DNA of 64,000 nucleotides from Schistocephalus solidus (lineage: Eukaryota; Platyhelminthes; Cestoda; Diphyllobothriidea; Diphyllobothriidae). The position numbers and the translations under genes were made by a program. Positions 21,125 to 31,800 of this stretch are shown here, in pieces (position 1 is the stretch's first letter; each line of letters begins with the position of its first letter). The stretch lies in NCBI GenBank assembly GCA_017591395.1, contig WEDG01001348.1, forward strand, positions 62,001 through 126,000, read 5' to 3'. The notes below the pieces were generated by a model. The model was given only the letters and a program-made list of their open reading frames with translations. It searched no databases and was not told where the DNA came from.

Positions 21125-24100
21125 ATCTGTTTGAATAATTGGAGAAGTTCTCCAGTCGACTAATGTCAGGATTATGGGCGGCTTCAACATACCAGGAACA
21201 AACTAGAGTACTGTTAATTAATTATTTATCTATTGCCAGTTTACAGGCAAGGCCAAAAATATATATACAGTAGAGTGTCAAGCTGACAGTGAAAAAAAAC
21301 TCCTGATAGTTGCTTTAGGTGTTTTCAGGAGAAAAAACTGCAGCTTATTGAGTAATTAAAGTTCAGGACAGGGAAGTGTTGACACAGGTGCCCGGTGAAG
21401 AACTTCTCCATTCAGTGTTATGGATCCGTTATTCTGCACCAGCAGGTATGTTGGCGAGCGGCTGTTCACTGTCGCCTGCGAAATAAGCCAATTGAGTTTT
21501 GCAGAACCAGCAATATTGACCTCAGCATGAAGTCCGGCACAGGATTCAGAGTCCATGAACGCCATCAGAACCGAAGAGAGTTTCCACAGAGTCAGTGCCC
21601 AAAGGTTTTGGAAGGTGTCCTGAATGTAGATAACTAGTGACAGCTCTTGTAAACAAGGGATAGCTTTGCTGAATTTTGATACTTCCGGGTAGCTTATTCC
21701 AGATTGCTATAGCGTTTACCGAAAAAACTGTCGGTATCTAACTGTGCGTGCCGAAGGAAGAAATAAAAATGCATCTCAATGACTGGTGCGCCGAGAGTGG
21801 TCGATCTGCCTCAGAGATGTAATGGGGTTAAATGTACAACTATTCAAAAGTTTAAACAGTAAAAATAGTCCCTTCTGTAATCTGCGAAGCCACATCGGGT
21901 CAAGGCTTGTAAGCTCACAGCGTTGTTGGTAGGACAGGTTTCGGTGTTCTGAATAGAAAAACTCTTTTTGTAAAGAAGTGCTGGACTGATTCGATCTTCT
22001 TTCGTCCACTAGCGTTCAGAAGGCTAAATAGAAACGAGCAGTATTCCAGACAAGGCCTGACATACATTTTTAGAGGCTGATTCTAATGTTGACGGTTTTA
22101 AAATTTCTGAGAATAAACCCAGTAGTTTGGCGTGCTTTCGAGACAATCAGGGCGCAGTGCTCTGACAGACTAAGACTTCTAGAATATGATATGCCCAGAT
22201 CCTTTATAACTCCTGGCACATTTAGGTCGTGACCCTCTATGGTTGGGTGGGGCTGATGGTTATCGCCAATAACCATAACGGAGCACTTGTGCCAAGAAAG
22301 TGACAGGTGTCATGTGCGACACCACTGAGCGAAGGCCTGAAGATCCTTTTTTAAGAGCTCAAGCACGATGTTGCGATCGACTGGTTTATATCGATTATCA
22401 TACTAGAAATCGTCTTTAAATTATATATATCTGCAAAAATCCTTGAAGGCACTCCTAAATAAACAGGTCCTGTGTGCAACCAGACACGTGAAGGACAAAC
22501 AGCTAACTGTTTCCACCTATTTTATTTCGAAACCATAAGGCAGCATCGACGAGATCATGAACATGCTCCCACTTTCTCGAAAAGACCATGGAGTGCTTAG
22601 GTGGTACTATTCCTTATTCTACATTGTGCCTTCCATAGACGAAGATAGGTAAAATGTTTTGCGAGGTTATATTAACGAGATGCGAGCAGAGTTAACCAAC
22701 CTCGACTGGAAATCGATGATTTTGGAAGTTGTTCGGAATGCTCTTCTGCAGCTCATCGACAGGCAATATCTGACGAGTGTCCATCAGAACAAGCCTCCAT
22801 TGGAGGCTGGATCACAACCTGAAAATGAAAATAAACACGAAATAGCAATTTTTGAGTAAATACGTCGAATCTATACAAGTGGCACCTTCTAACGTGTATG
22901 CGATGCAGAGCAACAAATTTTGAAGCCTAATTATTTAAACGCACCGGGAATTCAAGAAGACTTTGCTGCAAAAAGCAAAGCAGAATCTAAAGTATGTCTA
23001 CAGCTAGCTTCACAGATGTGCCAGGAATACGCATCAATTTCCGATGATAAGGACTACCACGGGCAACGAAATTGCTGACAACAGGGACAGTTCTTCAGAT
23101 CCGTCCACACCAATGACGCAAAGTTTCGTCGTCCATCTGCCCAGGTCCTGCCGCCTCCAGATATTAGCCATATTCTGTTTATAGAAGTTCTTCTCCGAAG
23201 GGAGGTAAAGGATTTAAACGTGTTGAAATCTGCAGGATTGGATGAGATTCCAACCAATCTTCGGAAAGAGCTCGCCATTGAACTTTCTGCGACTCTGTCA
23301 GTGCTCTTTCAAGGTTCATTTGACTGTTGAACACTTCCTATGGATTAGAAGCTGGCACATACAATTACCCTAGAAAAAAGCGGTAGCCGGGCGTCAGTGA
23401 CAAATTACAGGCCCATAAGCTGACATGCATCCTCAGCAAGGTTATGGAGAGGATCACTTAGAGCGAATTGGTGCAACTCCTAGAGACACATAACTTGCTA
23501 TAAAAGTGTCAACGCGGGTTCCGACAAGGAAGATCCTGCATGACTAATTTGCTGCAGTCTGTCCAGAGCTGGATCCGAGCTTTTGAAGATAGGCATGCTG
23601 TTCACATCGTCTTCATTAACTTTCAAAAGCATGTGTGACCATGCAACATCAAAGCCTGTTTTATGAGTTATAAAGAATAGGAATCAGGGTAACCACCTCG
23701 AGTGGATTGAGAACTTCCTCTTGGGTTGGCACCAGGTTGCTTGCGTCGACCAGGAGAGGTCAATTTCTGCTGTGCACAAGAGTGAGGCTCCCCAGGATTC
23801 AGTACTAGGGCCACTTCTGTTCCTAATATACGTGGACAATTGTGTCAGAGATCTTGACTGTGAGGCAGCAATGGTTGAAGACAACATTAAAACCTGGAGA
23901 GTAATCCGGAGATTTGCCAACGAAGGTAGACTGCAAACAAACCTAAACCGTTTGGCAGAGTGGTCGAGTAATTGGCTTTGACGTCGATTAGTGTAAACTT
24001 CTTCACTACGACGACTCATCCGCATTCACCAACTGTGGAAGCTGCTTTCGCAACGGTTCAGCTAACAAGATGTGCAAAACCAAAAAAAGGTCTTGGCATG

Positions 24101-24520
24101 CTTACGACAACCATTTTATAACAGTTTTCTCAATGCTCGTTTATAACTAAAATCTGTGTTGCACGTGATCAGGAGACACTTTATGGATTTCGATGAAAAT
24201 CTCTTCACTCATATTTTTCGAATATTCATGAGGTCACATTTGAAATATGCTACAAAAGCCTGGAGATCCAGGACAGCTAAATGTCACAGCAGCCTCAAAA
24301 GAGAACAAATGAGAGCCACAAAAATGATAAAGAGTCATAGCCCCTTGCCAAACGCAACACCCCTAACAACTTTAAATCTTTTCCCTTTGAGTTATAGGCA
24401 AATGCGCGGGGATCTCCAACAAACGTTCGCGTTGGGAAGAGATTAGATTGCAGCCTGACATTTGCGGACTTCATTGAATTTGCTACCACCATCCATCTAT
24501 GATTATACACATTAAACCTG
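21125..24520 (+). pseudogene. LINE family C polyprotein relic, copy 2, split by a LINE D insertion
   Basis: The plus-strand endonuclease motif RIMGGFNIPGTN (about 21166-21200; GDFN degraded to GGFN) is followed, after a 1.24 kb minus-strand LINE D, by the end of the endonuclease (LPLSRKDHGVLRWYYSL at about 22570-22620). Then come the linker (ELTNLDWKSM, 22687-22720) and reverse transcriptase blocks: DLNVLKSAGLDEIPTNL near 23212, then SVLGPLLFLIYVDNCVRDLD at 23800-23860, then AAMVEDNIKTW where FADD should be. The C-terminal part at 24200-24450 reads IFMRSHLKYATKAWRS and REQMRATKMIKSH. Many stops. It is older than copy 1. Upstream of 21125 family C may continue, but no motif shows it. Confidence 0.75.
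21205..22440 (-). mobile_element. LINE family D fragment, copy 2, inserted in LINE C
   Basis: The minus strand starts near 22430 with FADIYNLK, a degraded FADDxxxLK active site. It continues with IEGHDLNVPGVIKDLGISYS and HCALIVSKARQTTGFIL (22070-22276), then YQQRCELTSLDPMWLRRLQK (21776-22009), then a 3' untranslated part to about 21205. The 3' portion matches 8275-9060. The 5' truncation inside the reverse transcriptase is typical of target-primed insertion. Family C endonuclease sequence is present on both sides, which shows the order of insertion. Confidence 0.75.
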
Positions 24521-25480
24521 GGTATTCAGCACGTCAGGCTGGATGTGCGCGAGTTTTCCTCCTCTATCAGTGTGTCCTTCATGCAGTTTTGTGATACCAC
24601 CATCGCCAGAAAGCTTTAAAAGAAACCTTGAAAGATGAGGGATTTAACTTATCCTTCGAGATTCATTCCTAAATTGTCATATTTTATGATTGTCATGCAC
24701 TATTGCAATCCACGTGGTTTCTCTCTACACAGCATTTAAGTTCCCGTTACAAACATTGTACTCAAATGCGCCTGCCTATTTCCCTCAATGCATTTAATTA
24801 AATGGAATTTGCTAATATTTCATAAATATCTTTGACAGAACTTTAATCTTAGGGACTAATTGGTGAAAATGTTATCTTTCTATTGAATGAAAAAATTAGG
24901 CAGTTACTACTTGTTTTTCTAGGTCAATTTAAATCAAATATGCTGCCAACATATTTAACTCCAAGGCAAATCAATCTGTAGGCCGAATTACACAAGTGGC
25001 GGTTTACCGCCAGTATCAAAATTATGTTCACAAACAACCAATCGCGTCACTACCTATTTTATTAAAATATAAATAAATAATCTGATTAAACCAAGAGCAC
25101 AGCTTTAACTACAGTAACAAAAAATAAGGAACTACATGTGCGGATAACAGTTTTCAAAATTTTTCACCATGCAATTATAAAGAACATTTACAATTCACGT
25201 AACAGTACCCTGCCTGTGTCATGTCATGTGCCATGTAACTAAAAAGGCATCATATTACCCGTTCTTTACAAAATTTTTAATAAAACCATAAGTAGATTGT
25301 ATTCTTAGCAAACCTAGCTAGGAAAATATTCATTGCATAATAAAGATATTTTTCTCATTTTTTCATAAATTGAGTGATGACGCAACGCTTAGGTTTTCAA
25401 TATGAATTTCAGTTCAGCTTATTTATCCAAACATTGCTGTAGGCAAAATTGGACTCTTTATTTTTGTAATTTTTGGAGAT
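24521..25480. other. AT-rich stretch without recognisable genes
   Basis: Probably the 3' end of LINE C copy 2 up to about 24750, then AT-rich sequence with no open frame of note and no repeat match that I could see. Confidence 0.45.
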
Positions 25481-25600
25481 ATAATTAGAATATTTAGAAT
25501 TTAAAAAGTTATATTTGGTAAGCGCCTGTAAGGTACTCTCGAAACAAACATGAGAACAAAAATAACATTCAAACATACTGACGTACTGCAGTAGGAGGTG
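25481..25600 (-). mobile_element. Short LINE family B 3'-end fragment
   Basis: The block around ATTTAGAATTTAAAAAGTTA, TATTTGGTAAGCGCC, AAGGTACTCTCGAAACAAAC parallels 12830-12905, the 3' end of the family B element, in the same orientation. Only about 100 bases are present. The 5' truncation is extreme, as is usual for LINE insertions. Confidence 0.6.
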
Positions 25601-26700
25601 CGATATCGCGACGATGAAGTTGAATCGAAAGAGTCAATTTTCCTCATATTTTCAACAATTTGGCGTAAATACTTTAGAAACTCTTACTTTGCTGACCTCC
25701 TAAGTGTGCTGTTTGATATTGACTCCCACAAACTACAAAACAAGCAGAAAATGGTGAGTGTACGCAGAACAGGGACAGAGTAAGCTGTAGGTAGTTATGC
25801 GTCCACGTTGTACTGTGGGAGAGCAAAAATATCGTGCCAGCGCGCAACCGCGAATGAGAGCTTAGCGTCCCATCAATTTGGAAATATCGGTGCGCGTAAT
25901 CTTTTTTTATCCTTAGTGACGTTTAATCGAGGGAAACTGGCAACCAATCACATTCCGACAAAGAGTTGAGAACCCCTGGTCTTGCGTCAATTTGTATTAC
26001 GATATTAATGGTCATCAGGTGCCAGTGGGCAGCGATTTAGACACAGAAAATAATTTTATAACAAGGCATCTCTAGTTATCACAAATTTTTGTAATAAATA
26101 ACCAAAAGCCACTAACCTGGGCACCTAAATTTTTTGCCTGGCACACCAATCTCCGCCATAGCCATAAACACGGCTGTTTGTTTTAAGTGCTTTGCAACGC
26201 ACCATGAGATAAAACTAGCTTTTTAAGTACAGTGACGTACTTTACTTTGGTTCATGGAGCAAGATGTGGATTATATGATGAAGTGTCGCTAAAGATGCTG
26301 TCGCACACTTCCCGTCAGTCTCTGACCCGAGCTCACACATCTAACGTCTCCTTCTCTCGCACAACCTCAGCACCTCCTCATCCAGTGTAAGCAGATACCC
26401 ACAGCATTATATACCCTAAAAGTGAACTAACAAACACAAAAGAGGGCCTCCTACTCAATATAAGACTTTTTACTTGTAACATTCCTCTTATTTTATCTTG
26501 TACCCTTAGTACAAATTTGCACGTTTACTGCCATCAGTGTAGTTTGAAATATTTACACTTCTTCATCTTGTGATCTTGGCATAGCGCTTATATACCCTGT
26601 TCAGTGTGCTCACGAATTGGAACCGACCGCAGGTGCTCTACATACCCGTTTGTATGCCAACCTCCACGTCTGCGCCGCAACACATTACTTTATTATCGTA
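25601..26700. other. Region upstream of the spectrin-like gene
   Basis: No coding match. A 61-codon frame at 25598-25783 has no family resemblance. The stretch separates the transposon-rich part from the gene start and may hold distal regulatory sequence, but no specific element can be supported. Confidence 0.4.
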
Positions 26701-26723
26701 CAATCAGAGTCAAGTAACAGCAG

Positions 26724-26790
26724 CCAATAGTTGACGTAGCTGTATTGCCGCTGATATAAAGTGTCACCGCCCCCTGTTAGTCCAGTTTCA
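26724..26790 (+). promoter_or_regulatory. Candidate core promoter of the spectrin-like gene
   Basis: A CCAAT box (26724-26728), a TGACGTAG half-CRE-like site (26732-26739) and TATAAAG (26755-26761) lie in that order. A start of transcription would be expected about 25-30 bases after the TATA motif, near 26785, inside a 'tccagtttcac' context. That puts the start about 95 bases before the ATG at 26883. Spacing is right for a TATA promoter. The call rests only on these short motifs and their order. Confidence 0.4.
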
Positions 26791-26812
26791 CGCATTCAGA
26801 ACATTCCATTCC

Positions 26813-26854
26813 ATGCGCGTATGACAAATGACTGAAATATTGTTCAAACGCTGA
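26813..26854 (+). promoter_or_regulatory. Three short upstream ORFs in the presumed leader
   Basis: Between the presumed start of transcription and the main ATG there are three ATGs with very short frames: 26813-26824 (3 codons), 26821-26835 (4 codons) and 26828-26854 (8 codons). None is in frame with the main ORF without a stop. If the leader is kept, they would lower translation. If the RNA is processed at the AG at 26876-26877 they are removed. Confidence 0.45.
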
Positions 26855-26882
26855 ACTTTTGCGTCAGCTCCCCACAGATACT

Positions 26883-26961
26883 ATGGACCTGGAGCAAATT
26901 AAGCTGACACTTGGAATTTTACAGTTGGATCCTGCTGATAGGGCCGTCATCAGAATTGCTG
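26883..26961 (+). CDS. Beta-spectrin-like protein, exon 1 (N-terminus)
   Basis: The ATG at 26883 has A at -3 and G at +4. An in-frame stop at 26829-26831 lies upstream, so this is the first possible Met unless an upstream exon is spliced on at the AG ending at 26877. The exon encodes 26 codons plus one base (MDLEQIKLTLGILQLDPADR, then AVIRIA and G), ends at a GTTAGT donor and leaves phase 1. The short non-conserved lead before the actin-binding domain is usual in the beta-spectrin family. The exon is short, and its assignment depends on how well it joins exon 2: phase fits, and the combined reading (RIAGDQRDAMQRRAFT) parallels the family's pre-domain segment. Confidence 0.65.
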
Positions 26962-28758
26962 GTTAGTCTTATATTTTTGAAAACTTCAGTTTTATTTCGT
27001 CCAAGAATCTGCTTCCTTTTGCAAAATATATTTATTTCTATCTTTTATAATTTTTTCCTGTTTTTTTTTGGTACTCTCTGAAGAAGCTTAAGTTAATCGT
27101 TTAGTTTGATATTTTTATATTCCCAGTTTGAGCGTTCTTTGCATACTTTTTATTAAGCTTCACCTTTAGTGTTCTTTAGTTATTTTTCTAAATAGGACCA
27201 TTTTCTATGAATATTTTTATAATTTCTGGTCAGTTCCCTTCTTATTTTCTTTTTTTGTGTACTTATATGTAAATTACGCCGTTTGGCTTCGTAGTTAATT
27301 TTAACATTTATTGATTAATTGTCCATTATTTCTGTACTTACGTGCTTATCCGAATGAAAGAATATTTCTATCGTATAATTTTTTATGTTGTTAAGCAATC
27401 TCCGTAATGTGATCACTATAATTACAGGTTTTTAATAAATTTCCGCAATATATTGGAAATCTCAGTGATTATTTCTTCCGCTTAAGACTGAAATCTACAC
27501 TGTCAGTTCTGTGTTGGAACGCTTTTGCCTTCACTCTGTATTATGCACGGCAAATACGACGTCGAGTTTTAATTAATCTACCGTGGTAATTCATCGGGAT
27601 TTGTTCGAAAATGTGCTTAAGCCAGCATGGTTTAGCAGTTAGGATAGTTTGCCACCTTCTGTATTAGATAAAACTCTAGAAAAAGTTTTGCTTAGCCAGG
27701 CATTGCTCTATTCTACGCGGTTCTATATCGTTCGTTTTTGTTTGTTTTGCCTGTTCGCCACATGTCAAAAAATGTAGCTATGTATGCCAGACCTTGGTCT
27801 AAATCATTCGGCTACCAGGTTCTGGACTGCCCTTTCATTCTGATCGAAACACGTTGTTTTTAATTGTTTGGGAAACCTAAGATATGTTTCTACCTAATGC
27901 TCTCTCTTTAAATTTCTCTTCTACTCTTCTCCTAAGTTGACAGCTCTACCACAGCCTTATGCTTGGCTATGTGTTAAAAGATCTCACTAATATTGGCTTC
28001 GTAATGTGTGCATGAAGACAAAACGGCTTATAGTAAATTTATAAGTGTTACGCTTAACTAGAAAGAAAGCTTAGAATTTTTTATTTTTCTGGAATTTCCA
28101 GCACTACATAGTAGAAAACGCGGCATTATTCCCTTCAAAGCGGAGTATAAATATACCAAAAGTTTAACATAACGTAGTTTGTCTTAAATATTTCCAGGAA
28201 TAATTTTAAGTACAGGAGAATACATTTTTCTGTTGTACTCCCAGCATGCCTCTTTAGTTGTAAAACGAATTGCTATCCGAGTGGGCATTAGCTGTTCAAC
28301 AAGTTTCTGAAGAGTTGACCTTAGGTTTGTTACCCTTTCGGGGCGTGTACTTGTTTACGTGTCTGCGGTAACTGTACTGTGTGTAACTGAACGCCAGATA
28401 GACGTGACGGAAGCTTATCCAACTCTTATGTTATGCTGCCTTGTAAATCAGTTAATGGGATTTTGTTGAGTTACTAACTAACATACAGAATGTTCTTTGT
28501 AGCATTGGGTTTAACGTAAATAATGCACTTGCTATTTGAACAGAATCCAATTTTTAGCTCGTTCTGTTACTTTTACATTCTAAGGTTCACTAAGGATTTT
28601 CTTTTCTACTTGTTTGATAATTGAAGAATAAAAATTGACTTACTAGTCTCGCACTTATATTATCTTTGAAACGGAAATTGTAGGTACCACCTTTTCGTTA
28701 AAGTTGTTCTACATTTCCCTTTAAGCTTTTGGTAATTGTCATTTTTTCTGCACTTCAG
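26962..28758 (+). other. Intron 1 of the spectrin-like gene
   Basis: 1797 bases from GTTAGT to TTTTTTCTGCACTTCAG. AT-rich, no open frame of note and no recognised repeat family. It is too long for a compact gene, but short beside intron 2. Confidence 0.7.
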
Positions 28759-28820
28759 ACCAACGTGATGCGATGCAACGACGAGCATTTACCATCTGGA
28801 TCAATGAGAGACTGGCAGAG
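28759..28820 (+). CDS. Beta-spectrin-like protein, exon 2 (start of the first calponin-homology domain)
   Basis: 62 bases in phase with exon 1 encode DQRDAMQRRAFTIWINERLA followed by E. The segment QRRAFTIWIN matches the helix opening the first calponin-homology domain of beta-spectrins, spectraplakins, dystrophins and alpha-actinins (family pattern QKKTFTKWVN). This domain and its partner bind F-actin at the membrane skeleton. The acceptor has a good pyrimidine tract. The donor is GTTTGT, weaker than consensus. The exon ends in phase 0 and fits exon 3 with no residue gained or lost against the family. Confidence 0.85.
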
Positions 28821-28829
28821 GTTTGTCGT

Positions 28830-31280
28830 TGCAATATATAAAATTCGCATGCCTTCATTCTAAGTTTTAACTCTCGTCCCAAAAGGATTGTAGAGTCATT
28901 TTCTGGTTATCATAGGCTACACATAAAGTTTCAATCCACAAACTAAAGTCAACAAATTATAAGCCACTCTTTTATAAGTGGAAATTTAATTTTTTCTACA
29001 CAACAATTATGTCCATACTGGTAGGTTGGTTTCTGGCTTACATTTTGTTAAAATTAAATCAGCTGACATTTAATTTTATTTGCCAGGAACTGATTAACTT
29101 TACAAGTAGCCGAATGTCCTGGTATTACAATGAGTGTCTTCTAGCCCTCGATGCAGGGTAAATTGTTGTTTGGATGTATTATTAAATTGAGTCTCGCAAC
29201 ATGCAACCGCCCACCACTCGTTCAAGTAACGATTTCTAATCACGGATAGCTGCAAGCAATTTTTCCGACAACGTCTTCGTGCTGAGCTATTGCCAGAGGA
29301 TTGATTATGAAATTATCTTACGATAAATTTGTTTGATCTTCAGGTTTAAAAGGAAAACTTAAAATAGTTAACGATGGAAAAACTAATTATACTCAGCCCA
29401 TACAAAAGTTTTATTTTTCAGTCGGTATCGTATAAGTTCTATGGTATCCATTTTGGAGCAAGTTATGAGTCCTTCCTATAACTGAAACAGTCCGATTAAC
29501 AGAAATTTGTGATCTATTGTGTTTCTGAATATTTGTGTCTGCAACCATCCAAAAATATGGTTGGTGAGTTAGACGTGGAGAGGGTGTGTTAAGCGGTCAC
29601 CATTGCCCGTCATAGGCTATGACAAATAGGCTTAGAGAACTCCTCCTGCATACATAAGTTTATATTCTACAATTCGGAATTATTTTACATTCCGTTTCTT
29701 CAAGCAGTTCCACCTCCAGTTGTACTGTCTTTTAGTTGAGGTCAATACTTCTATTTATGTAAAAAAAGGTTCAATATTTTTAAATCGGCAAACTTTGCTC
29801 AATATTTACATATAAAATAGCACTTTAAAATGATTTCAGCCATTTCCTAAATTGACTTCGCCTCTGTATTTTCATTTCCATTCATTTATAAATTAACCCA
29901 GAATGATCACATCTCATTTTGAACTAAGTCCTGCACACTTCTGGGATTATTGTGTGGCTCGGTTTTTGTTGACCATCTACTGTATGCTTGGCTTTTACGG
30001 TTCCAGCTACTGAACCATATCTCTAAGTCTTCAGTAAGTTTTCATGTGCAGATAAAGAATGACTAAGTCTAGATTAATGTTATTTCCATGCATCTCACAA
30101 TAAATATTATCCTATTTTAGCATTAAGAGATTTTAGCCTATTTGTGTAAATACTTATAGATTTAGACAGAAGTCGCCTTTTCACTTGCCACTTAATATCG
30201 AATTTTCAAATCAAATTTGTGTGTCAAAATGAAATCGGTCAAAGTAACTGAAAAATCTTTAAAACCTCAATGCCTGCAATCATATACTGTTAGTAGATTT
30301 TATTCACATGGACCGGTGAGATAATTCTAGCTTAACCGATGTCATTCGTCATAGAATTAAGTATAGACAAACCAATTTAAACCAAATTATTTTGCATCAG
30401 TGTAGAGTGAATAACTCCCAAGTACATCGAAGATTTGAAATTTCAACTAGTTTTCTAAACACTCGTTAAAAGAAATCACATCCAGCAAAATAACTGTTTG
30501 CTTTCATAAATACTGCCTATCACGCATATATAAGGGGTTAACGTACGATGTCTAGCAAGCAATTTCCTCATAGCAATCACACCATATACATTAGAGCAAA
30601 GCCCATCATCCTGTTTCCAACCGCGATATTAGGCACACGCTCATTAAAAATTTTCCGCTTGCTTTCTCCTATAGACAGACCCTGTCGTAGGAGTATGCTG
30701 AACAAAATAAAGCAACGATTCTTTGTGTGATTATATAGAATGGGTATCGCCTGAGAGGGTTTTTACTTATGCTGTGAGTTTAACTTATGGTCTCAGCCAA
30801 GCGATTCCCAAAAATATCTTAAATTCCATTTTGACGTATCCCATATATCATCTTGGGACTTTTTTTGGTCAAAAACTGTGAAGTTTTGAGACCTCAAAAA
30901 TATTCCTAGTAAGATTTTTGCCAATCGGTACGCGTGTTTCATACCGAATGATCAAGTTTAGTTTATGGGAGCCAAGTCAGTGAGAGCTGACTGTGGTGTT
31001 GAGTCATGTTTGTTTTGTATGGTGTTCGTTTTTCCGCCTCTTTATACGTCGTTTACAGTAGATGCGCCATCCAAGAAATTGGTAAATGATTGGAAAAGGT
31101 TACTTAAGTAGAGTTCTAATATTGATTATCATGCAGCATAATCCCGAGATATTTCCATTACGCCAGGCTGCCAGCTTTTTAACGAGTAAAGACCACACTT
31201 TAAAAATGCCTGTATATGTAGCATAATCTTGTATCATTAATTTTCAATGTCCATATAGATTTACATATAGTGTACGGAAA
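28830..31280. other. AT-rich intron sequence, nothing recognised
   Basis: No repeat match or coding signal. One short frame at 30548-30730 has no family resemblance. Confidence 0.5.
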
Positions 31281-31414
31281 ACATGCATGAAAATATCCTA
31301 TCTTGTAATCAGTTGGCAGCAAGTTACGTCATACTCAAATCGTATATTCGAAGAAAACTTATCTTTCAGTTTTAAAAAGTCGCTAACTGTGAGATGTTTT
31401 AAGACTGTGAAATG

Positions 31415-31800
31415 TCCGCCAACGAATAGTTGTGAGACCCCACTAACGGGTAACGAACTATTGTACGATCTACTAGTGAGCAAAATTGAAAGGAAGGTAT
31501 GTAGTATGGGGACGGTAGCAATGGGGGTATAGGAGTTCAACGGACGAAAAGTGGCGGCAGTGCGTTGACAATAAAAATAAATTTATATGTTTACCGTCAT
31601 CGCTCAAGTGAGTTGTTCTTTTACCACTGAATCAGACCTATTTCCACGACTACTTACATGCCAACCTACCCCTGAACCCAACCCTAAGCTCAACCCTTAC
31701 CCTATCATCTATGTTGGTTGCTGGGTTATTGGGGTCGTACATTAGTTCGTTGCTGGTTGGTGGGGTCGCACAACCATTCGTTCCCAAATTTCCCTTCTTA
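31415..31800. repeat. Imperfect inverted repeat around a short TTAGGG-like tract
   Basis: Sequence at about 31420-31472 (ACGAATAGTTGTGAGACCCC, then ACTAACGGGTAACGAACTA) is repeated in reverse complement at about 31733-31785 (GGGGTCGCACAACCATTCGT and TAGTTCGTTGCTGGTTGGTG). Between them lies CCCTGAACCCAACCCTAAGC, then CTCAACCCTTACCCTATC (31671-31706). Read on the minus strand this is the same GGGTTA-rich type as at 51.7 and 56.6 kb. The unit may be one transposon-like element with inverted ends. It is diverged. Confidence 0.55.
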
